From Manis javanica (lineage: Eukaryota > Chordata > Mammalia > Pholidota > Manidae), in the NCBI RefSeq assembly GCF_040802235.1, contig NC_133166.1, positions 116,326,991 through 116,390,990 of the forward strand: DNA of 64,000 bases. Direction: 5' to 3'. A program made the position numbers and the translations under genes. Position 1 is the first letter of the stretch, and every line of letters begins with the position of its first letter. The notes beneath the pieces are model-generated. The model searched no databases and was not told the origin of the DNA. It worked only from the letters and a program-made list of their open reading frames with translations. Positions 45,313-56,039 of this stretch are shown piece by piece.

Positions 45313-45835
45313 CTCTGTACTTTCTGAGCAATTTTTCTGTAAACCTAAAACTACTCTAAGAAATTGTCTATCTTAAAAAAATAAGAAAAAAAAAAACATA
45401 TACCTACCATGTGACCAGCCATTTCACTCTGAGGCATTTATCCAAGAAATAAAAATGTATGTCCACACAAAGACTTGTGAATATTCATAGCAATTTTAAT
45501 TGTAATCATCAAAACTTAAAACAACCAACTGTTCATCAACAAATTGTGGTGTGTACACATACACACACACACAAATATGTGCTATGGAATACTACTCAGC
45601 AATAAACAGGAACAATGGATGAATCTCAGAATATCATACTGGGTGTAAGAAGCCAGACAAGAGTACACACTATATAATTTCACTTACATGAAAAGGCTGG
45701 AAAAAGGATGCCAAATTAGTGACAGAAAGCAGATCAGTGGTTGCCTGGGGTTGGCAGTGGGGGAGCTGGTGGGAAAGGGGCTTGAAGAAACATTTTGGGG
45801 TGATGGACATGTTCATTATCTTGTTTTTTTTTTAT
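45313..45835 (+). mobile_element. Old L1 3' ends
   Basis: 45313-45380 completes the split old L1 (gtaaacctaaaactactcta). A second old L1 3' end follows from about 45395 (ctatggaatactactcagca, agatcagtggttgcctgggg) and seems to continue at 46375-46470. Confidence 0.65.
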
Positions 45836-46140
45836 AATTCGATATTAGTGCTTTACTTACTCCTACAAGTTTATTGTACAAGTTGCAGCTCAGGAGCAGC
45901 CAAACCGAAGAGACGCATGGGCAACGGATGGGAGGGAGAGGTAGAACGCCCAGCCACGCTCCCAGCACATCTCTGTTCACCGACCCAGAAACTCTGCAAA
46001 TGTCCAGCTCCCCTGTGCTCCCTAAGATGTAGAGGAGAGCTGTAAGGTCCCACTGTTTAGATTACGCTAGTGACCAGCCCCCACCCTGTGTCACTCATTA
46101 GCATAAATACCGATGTGGGCCAGAGGGGCTAGTTAAGAAT
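45836..46140 (-). mobile_element. Possible solo LTR or retrocopy
   Basis: A GC-richer block inside old L1. On the minus strand it ends caacttgtacaataaacttg followed by an A run, like an LTR poly(A) region or a retrocopy tail. No family recognised. Confidence 0.3.
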
Positions 46141-46734
46141 GACAAGACACTCCTCCTATCACTTAGGAAATCCCAACGGTTTGTCTGGAACCTGGGACAA
46201 AAAACAGATTCAGATATATACTTTTTATTACAGCACATTTGGTTATGTATGCTCAGATTCTTTCTCTGAAAGGACATTACTTTCATTGCTTCCAAGGAGG
46301 GGAACCAGGTGGCTGGGATGTGACTCTTCGTTCAAAATTCAGAATGTCCATGTAAAAACAGCATTTGACTCAGAGACACTTGAGAAGTGACTAGTGGTTA
46401 CCAAGGGGGAGGGAAGTGGGGGGTAGAAGGGGAAGGGGACTGATGAACCACTGTAATGTACATTTGATTTTTTTTTAAGTCCCTATAAATATATTACCTA
46501 CTTGCAGTCTTTGGCTTGGTTTTTAATGTCCCCAGTCTCCAGGCTTTCATTTTCCCACCATGTTTCTTGGGAGCCACTCACAGCTCCCTGCCACCTGGCC
46601 TTTGTGGACTTCTCCATCTTCTCCCCAACTCGCCCTGCCCTCTGGCCTTTGTACAAGCAGCAGTTCCTTCTACTAGCAGTTCACATTGGAGCTCAATTCT
46701 TGAGACTCAGTTCTAAACCCTTCTAGGATTAACT

Positions 46735-46897
46735 CTTTCAAATCCCACAACAGCCATTTTACTATGATACCCACTGTACAGATGAGACAATGGAGATTAA
46801 ACAACATGCTAAGGTCACACAGGAACCTGGGATTTGAACTTAAGCTGTCTGGCTCTCCAGACTGAGCCTTAACCATTACTCCAGACTGTCTTTCCCA
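46735..46897 (+). repeat. MIR SINE
   Basis: cactgtacagatgagacaat, gctaaggtcacacaggaacc, tgggatttgaacttaagctg and ccttaaccattactccagac follow MIR order. Confidence 0.85.
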
Positions 46898-47461
46898 GAA
46901 CATCCTTACTCACAACCCCCAGCCCCACTCCACCATGGGCAAACCTGACATAGTTCAAGGCCCAGATTAAATGTCACCTCCTCTGGAAAGCCTTCCCTGC
47001 TCCCTCATTAATAAACTTACTTTTTCTTTGGGGTGGGGAGGTATTGAATTCTAAAAATTAAATTATATCAATTGCAGCCCAAGGCAAGGAGAAAATCTTA
47101 TTCCTAAAGAGACCTGGTCCTGCAGGCACGTCTAGACTGATTATAAGGCTGTTTTCCATTGAGCTTTTTTGTCCAATAGGTTCCAGGTCCTCTTCTAAGG
47201 GCTGCATATACTTCATCTCATTCCATCCCAACTGTGCTGTGTAGACCTCATCAGCCATAGGTGATGTTATAGAGGGGAAACTGAGGCTTAGAACAACTGA
47301 CCACTGATGGGAAAGGGAAGAGATATTACAGAGCCTGTGCACAGGGTCTCCACTGGTACCTACACCTGGCAGACCCCCTCTCCACAACTCCCTCCCTACC
47401 CTCACCCTGGGTCAAGGAGCCAGGTCAGGGCCTAAGCGCAGTTGCTATCCTGTAGACACGG

Positions 47462-47467
47462 TTTATT
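47462..47467 (-). other. SPDYC: Poly(A) signal, probably SPDYC
   Basis: AATAAA on the minus strand about 400 bp beyond the SPDYC stop, the first canonical signal I see downstream. Confidence 0.6.
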
Positions 47468-47863
47468 AGAAAGGGTCGGGGTCAGAGTGGGTACAAGGTA
47501 CAGGTTGGGAGGAGGGTGCAGGGGCCATGGGCAGCCATGCCATCCTGAAGCCAGTGAGACGTGGAGGCCAGCGGGGGGTGGCTGGGGGGAGCCGCAGCAG
47601 GGAGAGCTTTGGGTCAGCAGGCAAGCGGGCAGGTGCTCTTCACCCTAAGGTGTCAGAGCCTCGGGTGTGGCCAAGGCTTTGGGAAGACTGGGGGAGGAAG
47701 GTCAGAGAGACCCAGAGACCTGCAAGCACACATGGCTAGGAGGTGGCAGAGCTGGGACTTGTGCCCAAGCCTGCTGGACCCCAGGCCCCGGGCCCCTCCT
47801 TCCCATTCTGTTGGGCCCCACACCTGCCTCCCAAGCTCCTGTCCCCAACTCACTGTGTAAGGT

Positions 47864-48184
47864 TTAGGTGCCTGGCTCCAGCTGCAGCTCTGGGGACAGG
47901 ATGATGAGGAAGTCCCCACCCCAGGGGTCCTCAGCCACTGAGAGACAAGCTTGGGAGGGAAGGTGCTGCCCCTCAGTGTTTGGGGGAGGGCACTTAGATA
48001 GGACAGTCAGGGGGTGGGGATGGTGGCAGCAGTGGCTATGGGGAGAGGGCAAGGCACAGAGGGAACAAAGGCCGGGGCCCCAGGGTAGGGGGACCAGGGC
48101 CTTTGGGCAGCTCCTCTGAGCCCCTCCATGGTGGGGGCGCCGTTCCCGAGTCCAAGCCCAGTGGGATGGCTCCTTGGCCATGAC
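47864..48184 (-). CDS. SPDYC: SPDYC exon 6, last coding exon
   Basis: Residues 154-259: [20 protein letters not shown], a low-complexity Pro/Cys/His tail, then [19 protein letters not shown] and TAA. Acceptor TGTCAG|GTCA. A donor-like CACA|GTGAGT lies just past the stop. Confidence 0.88.
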   Translation of the reverse strand, partial: VMAKEPSHWAWTRERRPHHGGAQRSCPKALVPLPWGPGLCSLCALPSPHSHCCHHPHPLTVLSKCPPPNTEGQHLPSQACLSVAEDPWGGDFLIILSPELQLEPGT

Positions 48185-49335
48185 CTGACATGAGTAAAGT
48201 GGATGGTAAATGGGGGTGAGAGGTCCAGCCTCTTTCCCCCACCCCAGGATGCTGGCCAGTGGGCAGGGCCTTACCTCCTCACAGCACTGGCGGCTCACCA
48301 CAGCCCGGAAGCCCATCCGTGCCCACAGTTTGTCCCTCTGATGCAGGAAGTCCACCACCTGATGACGCCAATCTTTGCCCAGGGCCCATGGGAAAATCAC
48401 ACATTTGGGGTCCTCCAGGTCCTCCTCCATATCATTTGCAAGGTACCTGGACAGAGGTAGGAAGGCAGGAGACAGACGCCATGAGCATCTGCCCTGCCCC
48501 ATCCTATAGCTGAGCAACTGTCTCCACCACCCGCACTGGCCACTCACAGTGCCAAAAATAAATTGCTGCGGGTGTACTCGCTGAGCTTCAGGTTGGCGCG
48601 CCGGAAGTAGACCAGCACCATGGCCAGGAGATACTGCAGACATGACAGGGCGGGGAGGTTAGTTAGGCAGGGTGGGTGGGGCCAGGCCCATTTGCACCCA
48701 AGAAAATTCTGGTGGGGTTCGAAAAACTGGGGTGCAGTGGTGAGAAGCAGCCTGCAAAGACAAGGGTTTAAAAGGGAGGTGCTCTCTCCACCAGACCAGG
48801 GCATCCAGTGAATTAGCAGCACTCATGCCCCGTTAATGCAACCTGCCCCAGGTGACCCCCCACCTCCACCCTCACTGTGCCCCCTCACCTTATCTGAAAT
48901 CTGAAAACAGGGATCTTTGGAGAGGAATTCCTGGAGCAAACTGTGCTCTGGGGGTAGAGGAGAAACTGGGGTTACACTAACTCCCAAGAAAAGAGTAGCA
49001 TCAGAAGCTCCAAAGCCTGAGCCTTCCCTGAACCCACTTTCTGACATGACCCACCCCTCAGCCTGCCAAAGTGGAGTCACCTGAGAAGGGAAGGGACAGA
49101 GCCTGCAGGGCAGGTTGAGATCCCACCTCTCGCATCTGCTCCACACATGGTCCTCACAGCCTCCCCCACCAGGCCAGCTCCACGGTGACTCACCTAGCAG
49201 GCTGAGGAAGACCTGGAGCTCCTGGTACTGGCAGGAATGCAGAGACCCGCCACCCCCACCTTGACGGCTCCAGCCTCCCAGCTTCACCTGGGCGGCAGCC
49301 ACAGGGACCATGACAGGGTCTGGGGCATCACTCAT
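47864..49335 (-). CDS. SPDYC: SPDYC, Speedy/RINGO cell-cycle regulator C
   Basis: Five coding exons (142, 59, 86, 172 and 321 bp) join in frame into 259 residues and TAA. The Speedy/RINGO core spans about residues 40-155: [77 protein letters not shown]. Known family role: cyclin-like proteins that bind and activate CDK1/CDK2 without cyclin; SPDYC is germline-biased. The tail after residue 155 is proline- and cysteine-rich and diverged. The start [11 protein letters not shown] matches the family. The stop falls after LEPGT, where I recall human SPDYC continuing for some 20-30 residues, so the tail may be shortened. Divergence is higher than in CAPN1 but all splice sites are intact. The gene lies upstream of CAPN1 on the same strand, as in humans. 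Confidence 0.92.
48275..48446 (-). CDS. SPDYC: SPDYC exon 5
   Basis: Residues 96-153: [40 protein letters not shown] and RQCCEE. Acceptor TGTCCAG|GTAC; donor GAGGAG|GTAAGG. Confidence 0.93.
48548..48633 (-). CDS. SPDYC: SPDYC exon 4
   Basis: Residues 68-95: [20 protein letters not shown] to NLFLA, the centre of the RINGO fold. Acceptor CTGCAG|TATC; donor GCACT|GTGAGT. Confidence 0.93.
48889..48947 (-). CDS. SPDYC: SPDYC exon 3
   Basis: Residues 48-67: [20 protein letters not shown], start of the RINGO core. Acceptor CCCCAG|AGCA; donor AAG|GTGAGG. Confidence 0.92.
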
Positions 49336-49365
49336 CTCATAAGGGGTGGGGTGGGGCAGGGTGAC
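49194..49365 (-). CDS. SPDYC: SPDYC exon 2, start codon
   Basis: Acceptor CTACAG|GTCACC; ATG at 49333-49335. Encodes residues 1-47: [19 protein letters not shown], a glycine-rich spacer and [10 protein letters not shown]. Donor GCTAG|GTGAGT. Confidence 0.9.
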
Positions 49366-50092
49366 CTGTAGAGAAAGCAGCGACAAACTTAGCATCTACC
49401 CCCTTGCCCCCACAAGTCAAGGGGGTTGGTGAGGCTGGCGGGACAGAGAACCTTCAGAGGCCATGGGGACCCGGGGGGCTCTGAACAGAGGAAGCTGGGA
49501 CCTGTGTTGGGTGGGAAGGCCAGAACTGCAGCAGAGCTCCCCGGGGCTGCAGCTACCCCATCCCGCCTGGAGCCCAAGAGCAAGAACAGCAGCAGCAGCA
49601 GCAGACACCGCTCAGGGCCTCCTAAGTGCCTGGAGCTTTGCTAAATGCTCTAAGAGCATGGTCGCCTGTCATCCCGGTAGGTAGCTAGGTGTAACAGAAG
49701 ACCCATTTTGCAAAAGCAGAAACCGAAGCTGAAAGTCTCAAGGCTGGTTAAAGGTGGTGCCTGTCTGCCCCTTAGAGCTAAGGGGTTTGCTGCTCCTCTT
49801 GACCCCCAACTCACAACCAACCCCTCACCCTGCACCAAAGTGGCAGACTTGAAAGGACACCAACTCCGTACCTCCCGGGGGTGAAACTGAGGCCCAGATA
49901 AGGGAATGCTATTAGACAAATACCTGGATTTAAAGAAAGTTGAGATGGGGCCACCTCAAACACTTCAAGCTAGGGAGAGAGAGAAGCCAACTAAGAGGCT
50001 CAGGAGAAGTTGCCGCCACCACCGTGGCCAGCCTGGGACCCTCCATCTAGGCTCCGACAAGCAGCGCAGCATCCTGCCCCAACCGACTTTAC

Positions 50093-50116
50093 CTCAGCTC
50101 AGGGATCACCCGCAGC
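50093..50116 (-). other. SPDYC: SPDYC exon 1 (non-coding), 5' end approximate
   Basis: Donor GAGCTGAG|GTAAAG (exon edge 50093) lies about 30 bp downstream of a TATA box. The exon joins to the acceptor at 49365, keeping the start codon in exon 2. Confidence 0.55.
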
Positions 50117-50140
50117 ATAACTCTCGACCCCTGCGAGAGC

Positions 50141-50148
50141 ATTTATAT
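50141..50148 (-). promoter_or_regulatory. SPDYC: TATA box, SPDYC promoter
   Basis: TATATAAAT on the minus strand, with an inverted CCAAT (attgg) about 35-40 bp further upstream near 50181-50185. Together they predict initiation near 50116. Confidence 0.6.
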
Positions 50149-50807
50149 AGCCCAATGCCGCCCCACCCCACGGCCCCCCACCAATCAGGCCCCTTCCTGG
50201 GGCAGGAGGCGGGGCTCCGGGTCATCACCGTCCACCACTGCGGGGCGTGAACCCAGTCTCCACCCCTCGCCTCCCAGCTGGAGCTCCGCAGAGTAAAAGC
50301 TTCTCCCCTGACCGGAGGGCTGAAGGCACGCCGGCCAAGGATGCCCTCCGCGCTTTTTTTATAAATATGGAGTCAAGGTACAGGGCGGGGAAATGAAGCC
50401 TGGGCTTTGGCGAGTGGCTGATAGGTAAGTGATAATTCGCTGATTGTGCGTTTCGGGGCAGGATGTGTCTATGTTTCAGATCCAGGCATCCCAAAACCTG
50501 GATCCGGCGATGAGATTGTCTCGGCATGAGAATTCCCAGAGGCCACATCCCCCTCCCAAGATGCTTTAGGGGTGGGGGACCCTGGCCAGTGGCTCTTCGG
50601 TGGGAGAGGCGGCCTTTCCCCAGGACCACCGAACCCTCCAAACCAGCAGACCGCAAGCTTTTTCATCTGCACGTTTACTCTCTCTACAGTCCTATGAAGT
50701 CAGCACCTGCATTACTTTGCACATTTGGCAAGTTACTTTTCCCAGTTTTTGTTGTTGTTGTTGTAAAATAAATATATTACAGAAAATACTGGAAAAACCT
50801 GGACTGG

Positions 50808-51080
50808 ATCACTGACAGAAGAACCAAGCGGCACTTGGAGGTCATGGAGTGTTGAGGTTTATTTTACACTGGCGGGCTCAGAAGGGTGTAATCTCCCAAG
50901 GGGAGCAATATATATCTTTCTGCTTCTGTATCTGCAACATTCCTACGTGCACAGCAAGCGAGCAAGCAAGGGGGAGTGAGTTTAGGGAGTGAGGTTAGGG
51001 AGTAGTGCCTAGCAGAGTGGGGAGTGAAGGGGAGGGGGAAAAAACGGGAATTTCTGCTGTCTTTGGTAACTAGAGAAGAG
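50808..51080 (-). mobile_element. Possible solo LTR
   Basis: On the minus strand: ccgccagtgtaaaataaacc, then ctccatgacctccaagtg and tgatcca, the layout of a retroviral LTR R-U5 with its poly(A) signal. The 5' edge is not defined and no internal viral sequence is seen. Confidence 0.4.
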
Positions 51081-51129
51081 AAGGGAGCCGGGACCCACCT
51101 GGACTAAATTGCTGTCCTTGTAAATATTT

Positions 51130-52130
51130 CCCTATCATACATAACATAAAATTTACTACCTTAACCATTTTTAGGTTCAGTGGTTTTAAGTACATTCACA
51201 TTGTTGTACACCTATCCCCACCAACCATCTCCAGAGCTCTTCATCTTGCAAAACTGGAGCTCTGGACTGAGGAGGATGGGTGGGAAGGGATGGATAAGGG
51301 CGGGAAAAAAGAAAGGGGGCTTTAGGATTAGCATGTGTAATGGGGGGGGCACGGGGAGGGCTGTGCAACACAGAGAAGACAAGTAGTGAGTGATTCTACA
51401 GCATCTTACTACGCTGATGGACAGTGACTGTAATGGGGTTTGTGGGGGGGACTTGGTGAAGGGGGGAGCCTAGTAAACAATGTTCTTCATGTAATTGTAG
51501 ATTAATGATCCCAAAAAATTAGAAAGTAATAAAAAAACTGGAGCTCTGTCCCCATTAAACACTTATTCCCCATCCTCCCCTCCCCCAGCCCCTGGCAACC
51601 CCATTCTACTTTCTGTCTCTATAAATTTGACTACCAAGGTATCTCATATGAGTGGAATCATGCAGTATTTGTCTTTTTGTGACTGGCTTATGTAACTTAA
51701 TGTCCTCAAGGCTCATCCATGCTGTGGAATGTGTCAGAATTTCCTTCCTTTTTAAGGCTGCATAATATTCCATTCTGTGTGTGTACCACATTTTGCTTAT
51801 TCATTTAGCCATTGATGGACACTTAGGTTGTTTCCATTTCTTGACTATTTTGAGTAATGCTGCTATGAACATGTGTGTCCAAATATCTTAAGATCCCACT
51901 TTCAATTATTTGGGGTATATACCTAGAAGTGAATTGCTGGACCATAAGGGAATTCTATCTTTAATTTTTTGAGTAAACATCAAATTGTTGTCCACAGCAA
52001 TTGCATCATTTCACATTCCCATAAACAGCAAAAGGATTCTAATGCCTCCACGTTCTTGTCAACACTTATTATTATCTGGTTCATTGACAGTAGCCATCCT
52101 AATGAGTAAGGGGTAGTGACAGAAGACTTT
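51130..52130 (-). mobile_element. Old L1M 3' end, antisense
   Basis: Antisense L1 text in order: gtacattcacattgttgtac, ctggcaaccccattctactt, aaggctgcataatattccat, gggtatatacctagaagtga, attcccataaacagcaaaag. Interrupted by a younger L1 tail at 51265-51533. Confidence 0.88.
51265..51533 (+). mobile_element. L1 3'-UTR-only insertion with 15-bp target-site duplication
   Basis: Only 269 bp of L1 3' UTR (gtaatggggtttgtgggggg, gtaattgtagattaatgatc) plus an A-rich tail. Perfect duplication aaaactggagctctg at 51250-51264 and 51534-51548, inside an older antisense L1. Confidence 0.93.
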
Positions 52131-52494
52131 TAAAATATGTATTAATAAAAATGGAGGCCCAGAAAGAAGTTGAAGCACTTCTGTTCTGGTGACAACAGAA
52201 GTGGGCTCAGATCACAATGTGTTTGGCTTAGTGAAGTGGGTTTTATTGTTCTCAGCACCATTTTTCAGATGGGAAACAGGTTCAGGGGCCCAGCTTCCTG
52301 ATATTTGAATGAAAGATGAAGGAAATGTGGGCTGACAGGTGGGTGATGGGCACAGGGTGAGGTTTGGAGCCGGGCTCCCAGACCCCAGCTGCAGGCTCTC
52401 TCAGGCACAGCGGCTGGACATGTAGCACCCATCCCTGCTTTGCTTCCCGACTTGGGCTTTGACCCTGCTGCTAGTGTGGGTGTTCACTCCTAGG

Positions 52495-52675
52495 TTGCCC
52501 CTCCTTTTCTGTGTCTCTGTCTCTCTGTGGCCCTCAGTTTCTCTGGGTCCCTGGGTCTCCCTGGAGTCTGGGTCTCTGGATGTCTTGGTCTCTGGGTCGC
52601 CTGATCTTTCAGTCTGGTCTGAGCCTTTCCTTTGCTCGGATCTTGTTTTCTCTGTCTCTAGTCTCTTGGGGCTCA
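52495..52675. repeat. Degenerate TC-rich simple repeat
   Basis: Imperfect tctgggtctc-type repetition (ctctgtctctctgtggccct, gggtctccctggagtctggg). Low complexity only. Confidence 0.6.
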
Positions 52676-52889
52676 TGGCCTTCCCGTGGCCAGCTTCCAG
52701 CCTCCCTGAGGCCAGCAAAGCCTTCCCTGACTACCTGGGCTCCATCAGCCAACCCTGCTGTGTAGGTGGGGGGGGATGTCGGGGGTCCCCTCATGTATTT
52801 GCCAGCTTCCTCCAGGAAGGAAAGTCCAGAACCCAGTGGCCTCACAGCAAGCCCCCTGATCATGTCACTGGAGGAGCTACAATCGAATG

Positions 52890-53085
52890 ACTTCCGTGTT
52901 CCTCATAGCCCCATGAAGTAGGTTCTATTAGTGGCCTCATTTTACAAATGAAAACAACAATGACTAGAACACAGAGTTTGGGTTGTTTCCAAGAGGTTTA
53001 AGTAACTTACCACCAGCCACACAGCTAGCAAGAGGAGAGCCGTGTTCCAAGCCAGCTACCTCGCCCAGGCCCCATACCGGAGCAA
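52890..53085 (+). repeat. MIR SINE
   Basis: gaagtaggttctattagtgg, cattttacaaatgaaaacaa, gtttaagtaacttaccacca and gccacacagctagcaagagg follow MIR order. Confidence 0.85.
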
Positions 53086-53339
53086 AGCTGCAGGCATGGC
53101 AGTCTGGTCCTGTGCTGTTTCTGGACAGAGCCTGACACACAGAGGTGTTCAGGAAAACTGAATGAATCCCCCAGACCAGCTATGTTTACAACCTCTCTCC
53201 CTACCCCCCTGCCCCGTCTCCACCAGGTGGTACAAAAAGAAACCTGGGAGTGGGCTAATCACCTAACATGGGTGGGCTCGGGCCCTTTCCCCTCAGTGAC
53301 AGCCTTGAGCATCTGACGCTGCACACTGGGGAGAATTTT

Positions 53340-54171
53340 TTTTACTTTTTATTTTGAAAGCCCTGAAGCTCACACAGATGTTGCTAAACATGCATGGAAA
53401 GTTGCTGTGTCCCCTTCACCCAGTCTACCCCAAAGGTAACATCTTACAGACCATAGTACAGTTAGAACCAGAAGCTGACACTGGTGCACCCAAGCTACAG
53501 ACCTTCTTCAGATGACATCAGGTGATACAAGCACTCACTTAAAAAAATTTTTGTTGGTGCCTAGTTATGTAAATGTCATCCTATGCACAGATCTGTGTGT
53601 CCACCACCTCAACCAAGGTACACCAGCACTTGAAGGAAGGCCCTCAGGGTATCCCTTCAGCATCATACCCTCCTCCCACCCATGCCTCTGGAGCCATTCA
53701 TCTCTTCTCCATCGCTATTAATTTTGCCAAGTTAACACTATTATATGAGTGGATTTGTACAGTATGTGACCTGAAACTGGCTTTTTTACTCAGCATGATG
53801 CCCTTGAGATCCATCCAGGTTGTTGCACGTACCAATAGTTCATTCCTCTTCTTTACCAAGTGTTTTTATTACCGAGGAGCGCTCCCTGGCATGGGATGTC
53901 TTGTTTCCAGTACGGGCTCCTGCAAATAGAGCTGCTATGAACGTTTGTGTGCAGGTTTTTACCTAGACACAAGTTCTTACTTCTCTAGGATAAAGACCTA
54001 GGAGGAGGCATGTGGTAAATGCATGTTTAACTTTAGAAGAGACTGCCAAACTTTTCCAGAGCGGCTATTACAGTATTGTCAGTTTTCTTGATTAGTCATT
54101 GTACTAGTCAGAGTGGCTTTAATTTTCCTAATGGCTAATGATATTGAACATCTTTTCATGTGCTTATCTTC
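53340..54171 (-). mobile_element. Old L1M 3' end, antisense, first part
   Basis: Antisense L1 phrases: cctatgcacagatctgtgtg, ctcagcatgatgcccttgag, atccatccaggttgttgc, gatattgaacatcttttcat. Continues at 54629 after an LTR insertion. Confidence 0.8.
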
Positions 54172-54628
54172 TGTTGTGGGTTGAATTATTTCCCCAAAAG
54201 CTATGTTGAAGTCATTCTCCTCCCCCACCCCCGCACCTGCCCACTTACCTGTAAATGTTATGTTATCTGGAAATAAGGTCTTTGCAGATGTAATCAAGTT
54301 AAGACATGATCATACTCAGGGTGAGTCTCAATTCAATATGACTAGTGTCCTTAGGAGGAGACACAGAGACAGACACATATAGAGAGAACTCCAGGTGAAG
54401 ACATAGACATGCAGGGGGAAGACAGCCGTGTGATGATGGAAGCAGAGATACGAGTGTTGTAGCCGCAAGTCAAGGATTGCAGGCCCTCTCCAGAAGCAAA
54501 GCAAGAGAGCATGGCCCCACTAACAGCTTGATTTTGGACTTCCGGCCTCCAGAACTCTGAGAGAGAAGCTGTCTGTTGTTTTAAGCCCCCCAGTTTGTGG
54601 CGCTTTGTTATATGGCAGCCTCAGGATG
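54172..54628 (+). mobile_element. MaLR (MLT1-like) solo LTR
   Basis: Starts tgttgtgggttgaattattt; internal aaataaggtctttgcagatg, tggaagcagagatacgagtg, ggacttccggcctccagaac; ends tgttgttttaagccccccag with the ttatatggcagcc terminus. Inserted in antisense L1M, so it is younger than that L1. Confidence 0.8.
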
Positions 54629-54840
54629 TTCATACGTTTTCCATCTATGCATCTCCTCCATGATGACGTGTCTGTTCCAAGTCTGTTGTCTCTTTTCTTA
54701 CTATTTAGTTTAGGGCTTTCTTTATATACTCTAGATACAAGCCTTCATCAGATACACAATTTGCAAATATTTTCTCCCAAACTATAGTTCATCTTTTCAT
54801 GCTCTTAACGTTGTCTTTCACAGGGCATGTCTTTGGTGGT
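54629..54840 (-). mobile_element. Old L1M 3' end, antisense, second part
   Basis: Resumes after the LTR: acaagccttcatcagataca, aatattttctcccaaactat, cttttcatgctcttaacg. Confidence 0.75.
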
Positions 54841-54849
54841 GTGCAATTA

Positions 54850-55332
54850 TCAAATTTTGGGGGGTTGGATTATAGGAAGGATTTCAAAGGCAGGGATTCT
54901 CCCATCTCTGAAGAAGTCCAGAAGCCCCAGAAAATGGACAAAAACCAGAGAGAAGAGAGAGGCAGCCAAGGGCAGGCCACTATAGAAGGAGCCAGAGACC
55001 TGGGGCTTCCAAGCTGTCTTGGCCAGATGTGCACGAGGCCGCACTCGAGCAGAGAGGCCTCGGCAGATGCTGGGTGGAGAAGCTGGCAATGGGCCCTGAG
55101 TGGGCAAGGCCAATGGGTTGCCATAGAGCATGGGTCCTGGAGGCAGAGGGCAGCCAGCTTTGCTGGCCTGGTTCTGGGCCTGCATATGCTCCCTGATTTG
55201 CTCCCTGAATTGTCTCATCTGTTCCTGTTCTGCTGGGATTAAATTCTTCCAGAGATACCAAAGGTCCCTCCCAGCCCTGACGCTCCTCCGAGTCCACACG
55301 GGGGCCTCCAGCTGCCTCCTGGACATCTCCAT
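54850..55332 (-). other. Unassigned 160-codon ORF in a GC-rich block
   Basis: An open minus-strand frame starts MEMSRRQLEAPVWTRRSV, has a polar, Gln-rich, possibly helical part (PAEQEQMRQFREQIREHMQA) and ends in a hydrophobic stretch. The block is richer in GC than the antisense L1 pieces on both sides. No family recognised. It could be a decayed retrocopy, an exon of an unannotated gene or chance. Confidence 0.3.
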
Positions 55333-55439
55333 TTGCTTTCTCCAGTCAACTCAATATCTGCCGCCATGTACTATTCCTTCCCCAGGTTCCCATCTACTTA
55401 CCAAGAGCTGCTGAAAAATGACATAACACAAAACTGGGA

Positions 55440-55860
55440 GTCATTGTTTTTAAGTAAAGTTTTATTGCAGCATAGGAGCCACACAGGAAAGTGCACAGGC
55501 CAGACATCAGCAGCCAGATGATCCCTCAGAACACACCAGATGCAGACGTGCCGAGGGAAGACTGCCACGTGATGATGGAGCCCTGCTGCTGTAGCACCAG
55601 GTCAAGACGGAGCCCGTGACAAGAGGCCCCTCAGGCCCCCTCGCAGGCTCTAGTCCTTCCCACCTCCTAAGGCTAATCACTATTCCTCACTCTCTCATCA
55701 TAGTTTCTGTGGCCTGTTTTGAAACTTTATGTAAATAGGAACACGTAGTAGGTCTGCTTTTGGGTGGGATCCCATCATGCTGCTGCTTCATTCCCCTTGC
55801 TGACCAGTGTTCTCTTGGATGAGTATTTGGAAGCATTTCTACCTTCTTTCTTGACCCCAA
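55440..55860 (-). mobile_element. Old L1M 3' fragment, antisense
   Basis: gttttattgcagcataggag, ctaatcactattcctcactc and ttgaaactttatgtaaatag match the antisense 3' half of an old L1. Confidence 0.55.
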
Positions 55861-56039
55861 CATCCAATTCCCCACTAAATCTTGTGGATTCTAGCTCAGA
55901 AATATCTCCCTAATCTATGACCACCCCTCCTCCCCAATGCCTCCACCCTGGGCCAAGGGGGTGTCATCTCCTGCTTGATGACCTCAATGTGCCCCTAAAC
56001 AGTCTCCCGACACCCTGGGCTCTTGACCCTCTAGAGCTT

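Noticed and set aside
49580-49610. CAG/GCA run as a possible expandable coding repeat
   Set aside because: Only about six triplets, in SPDYC intron 1, with no reading frame attached.
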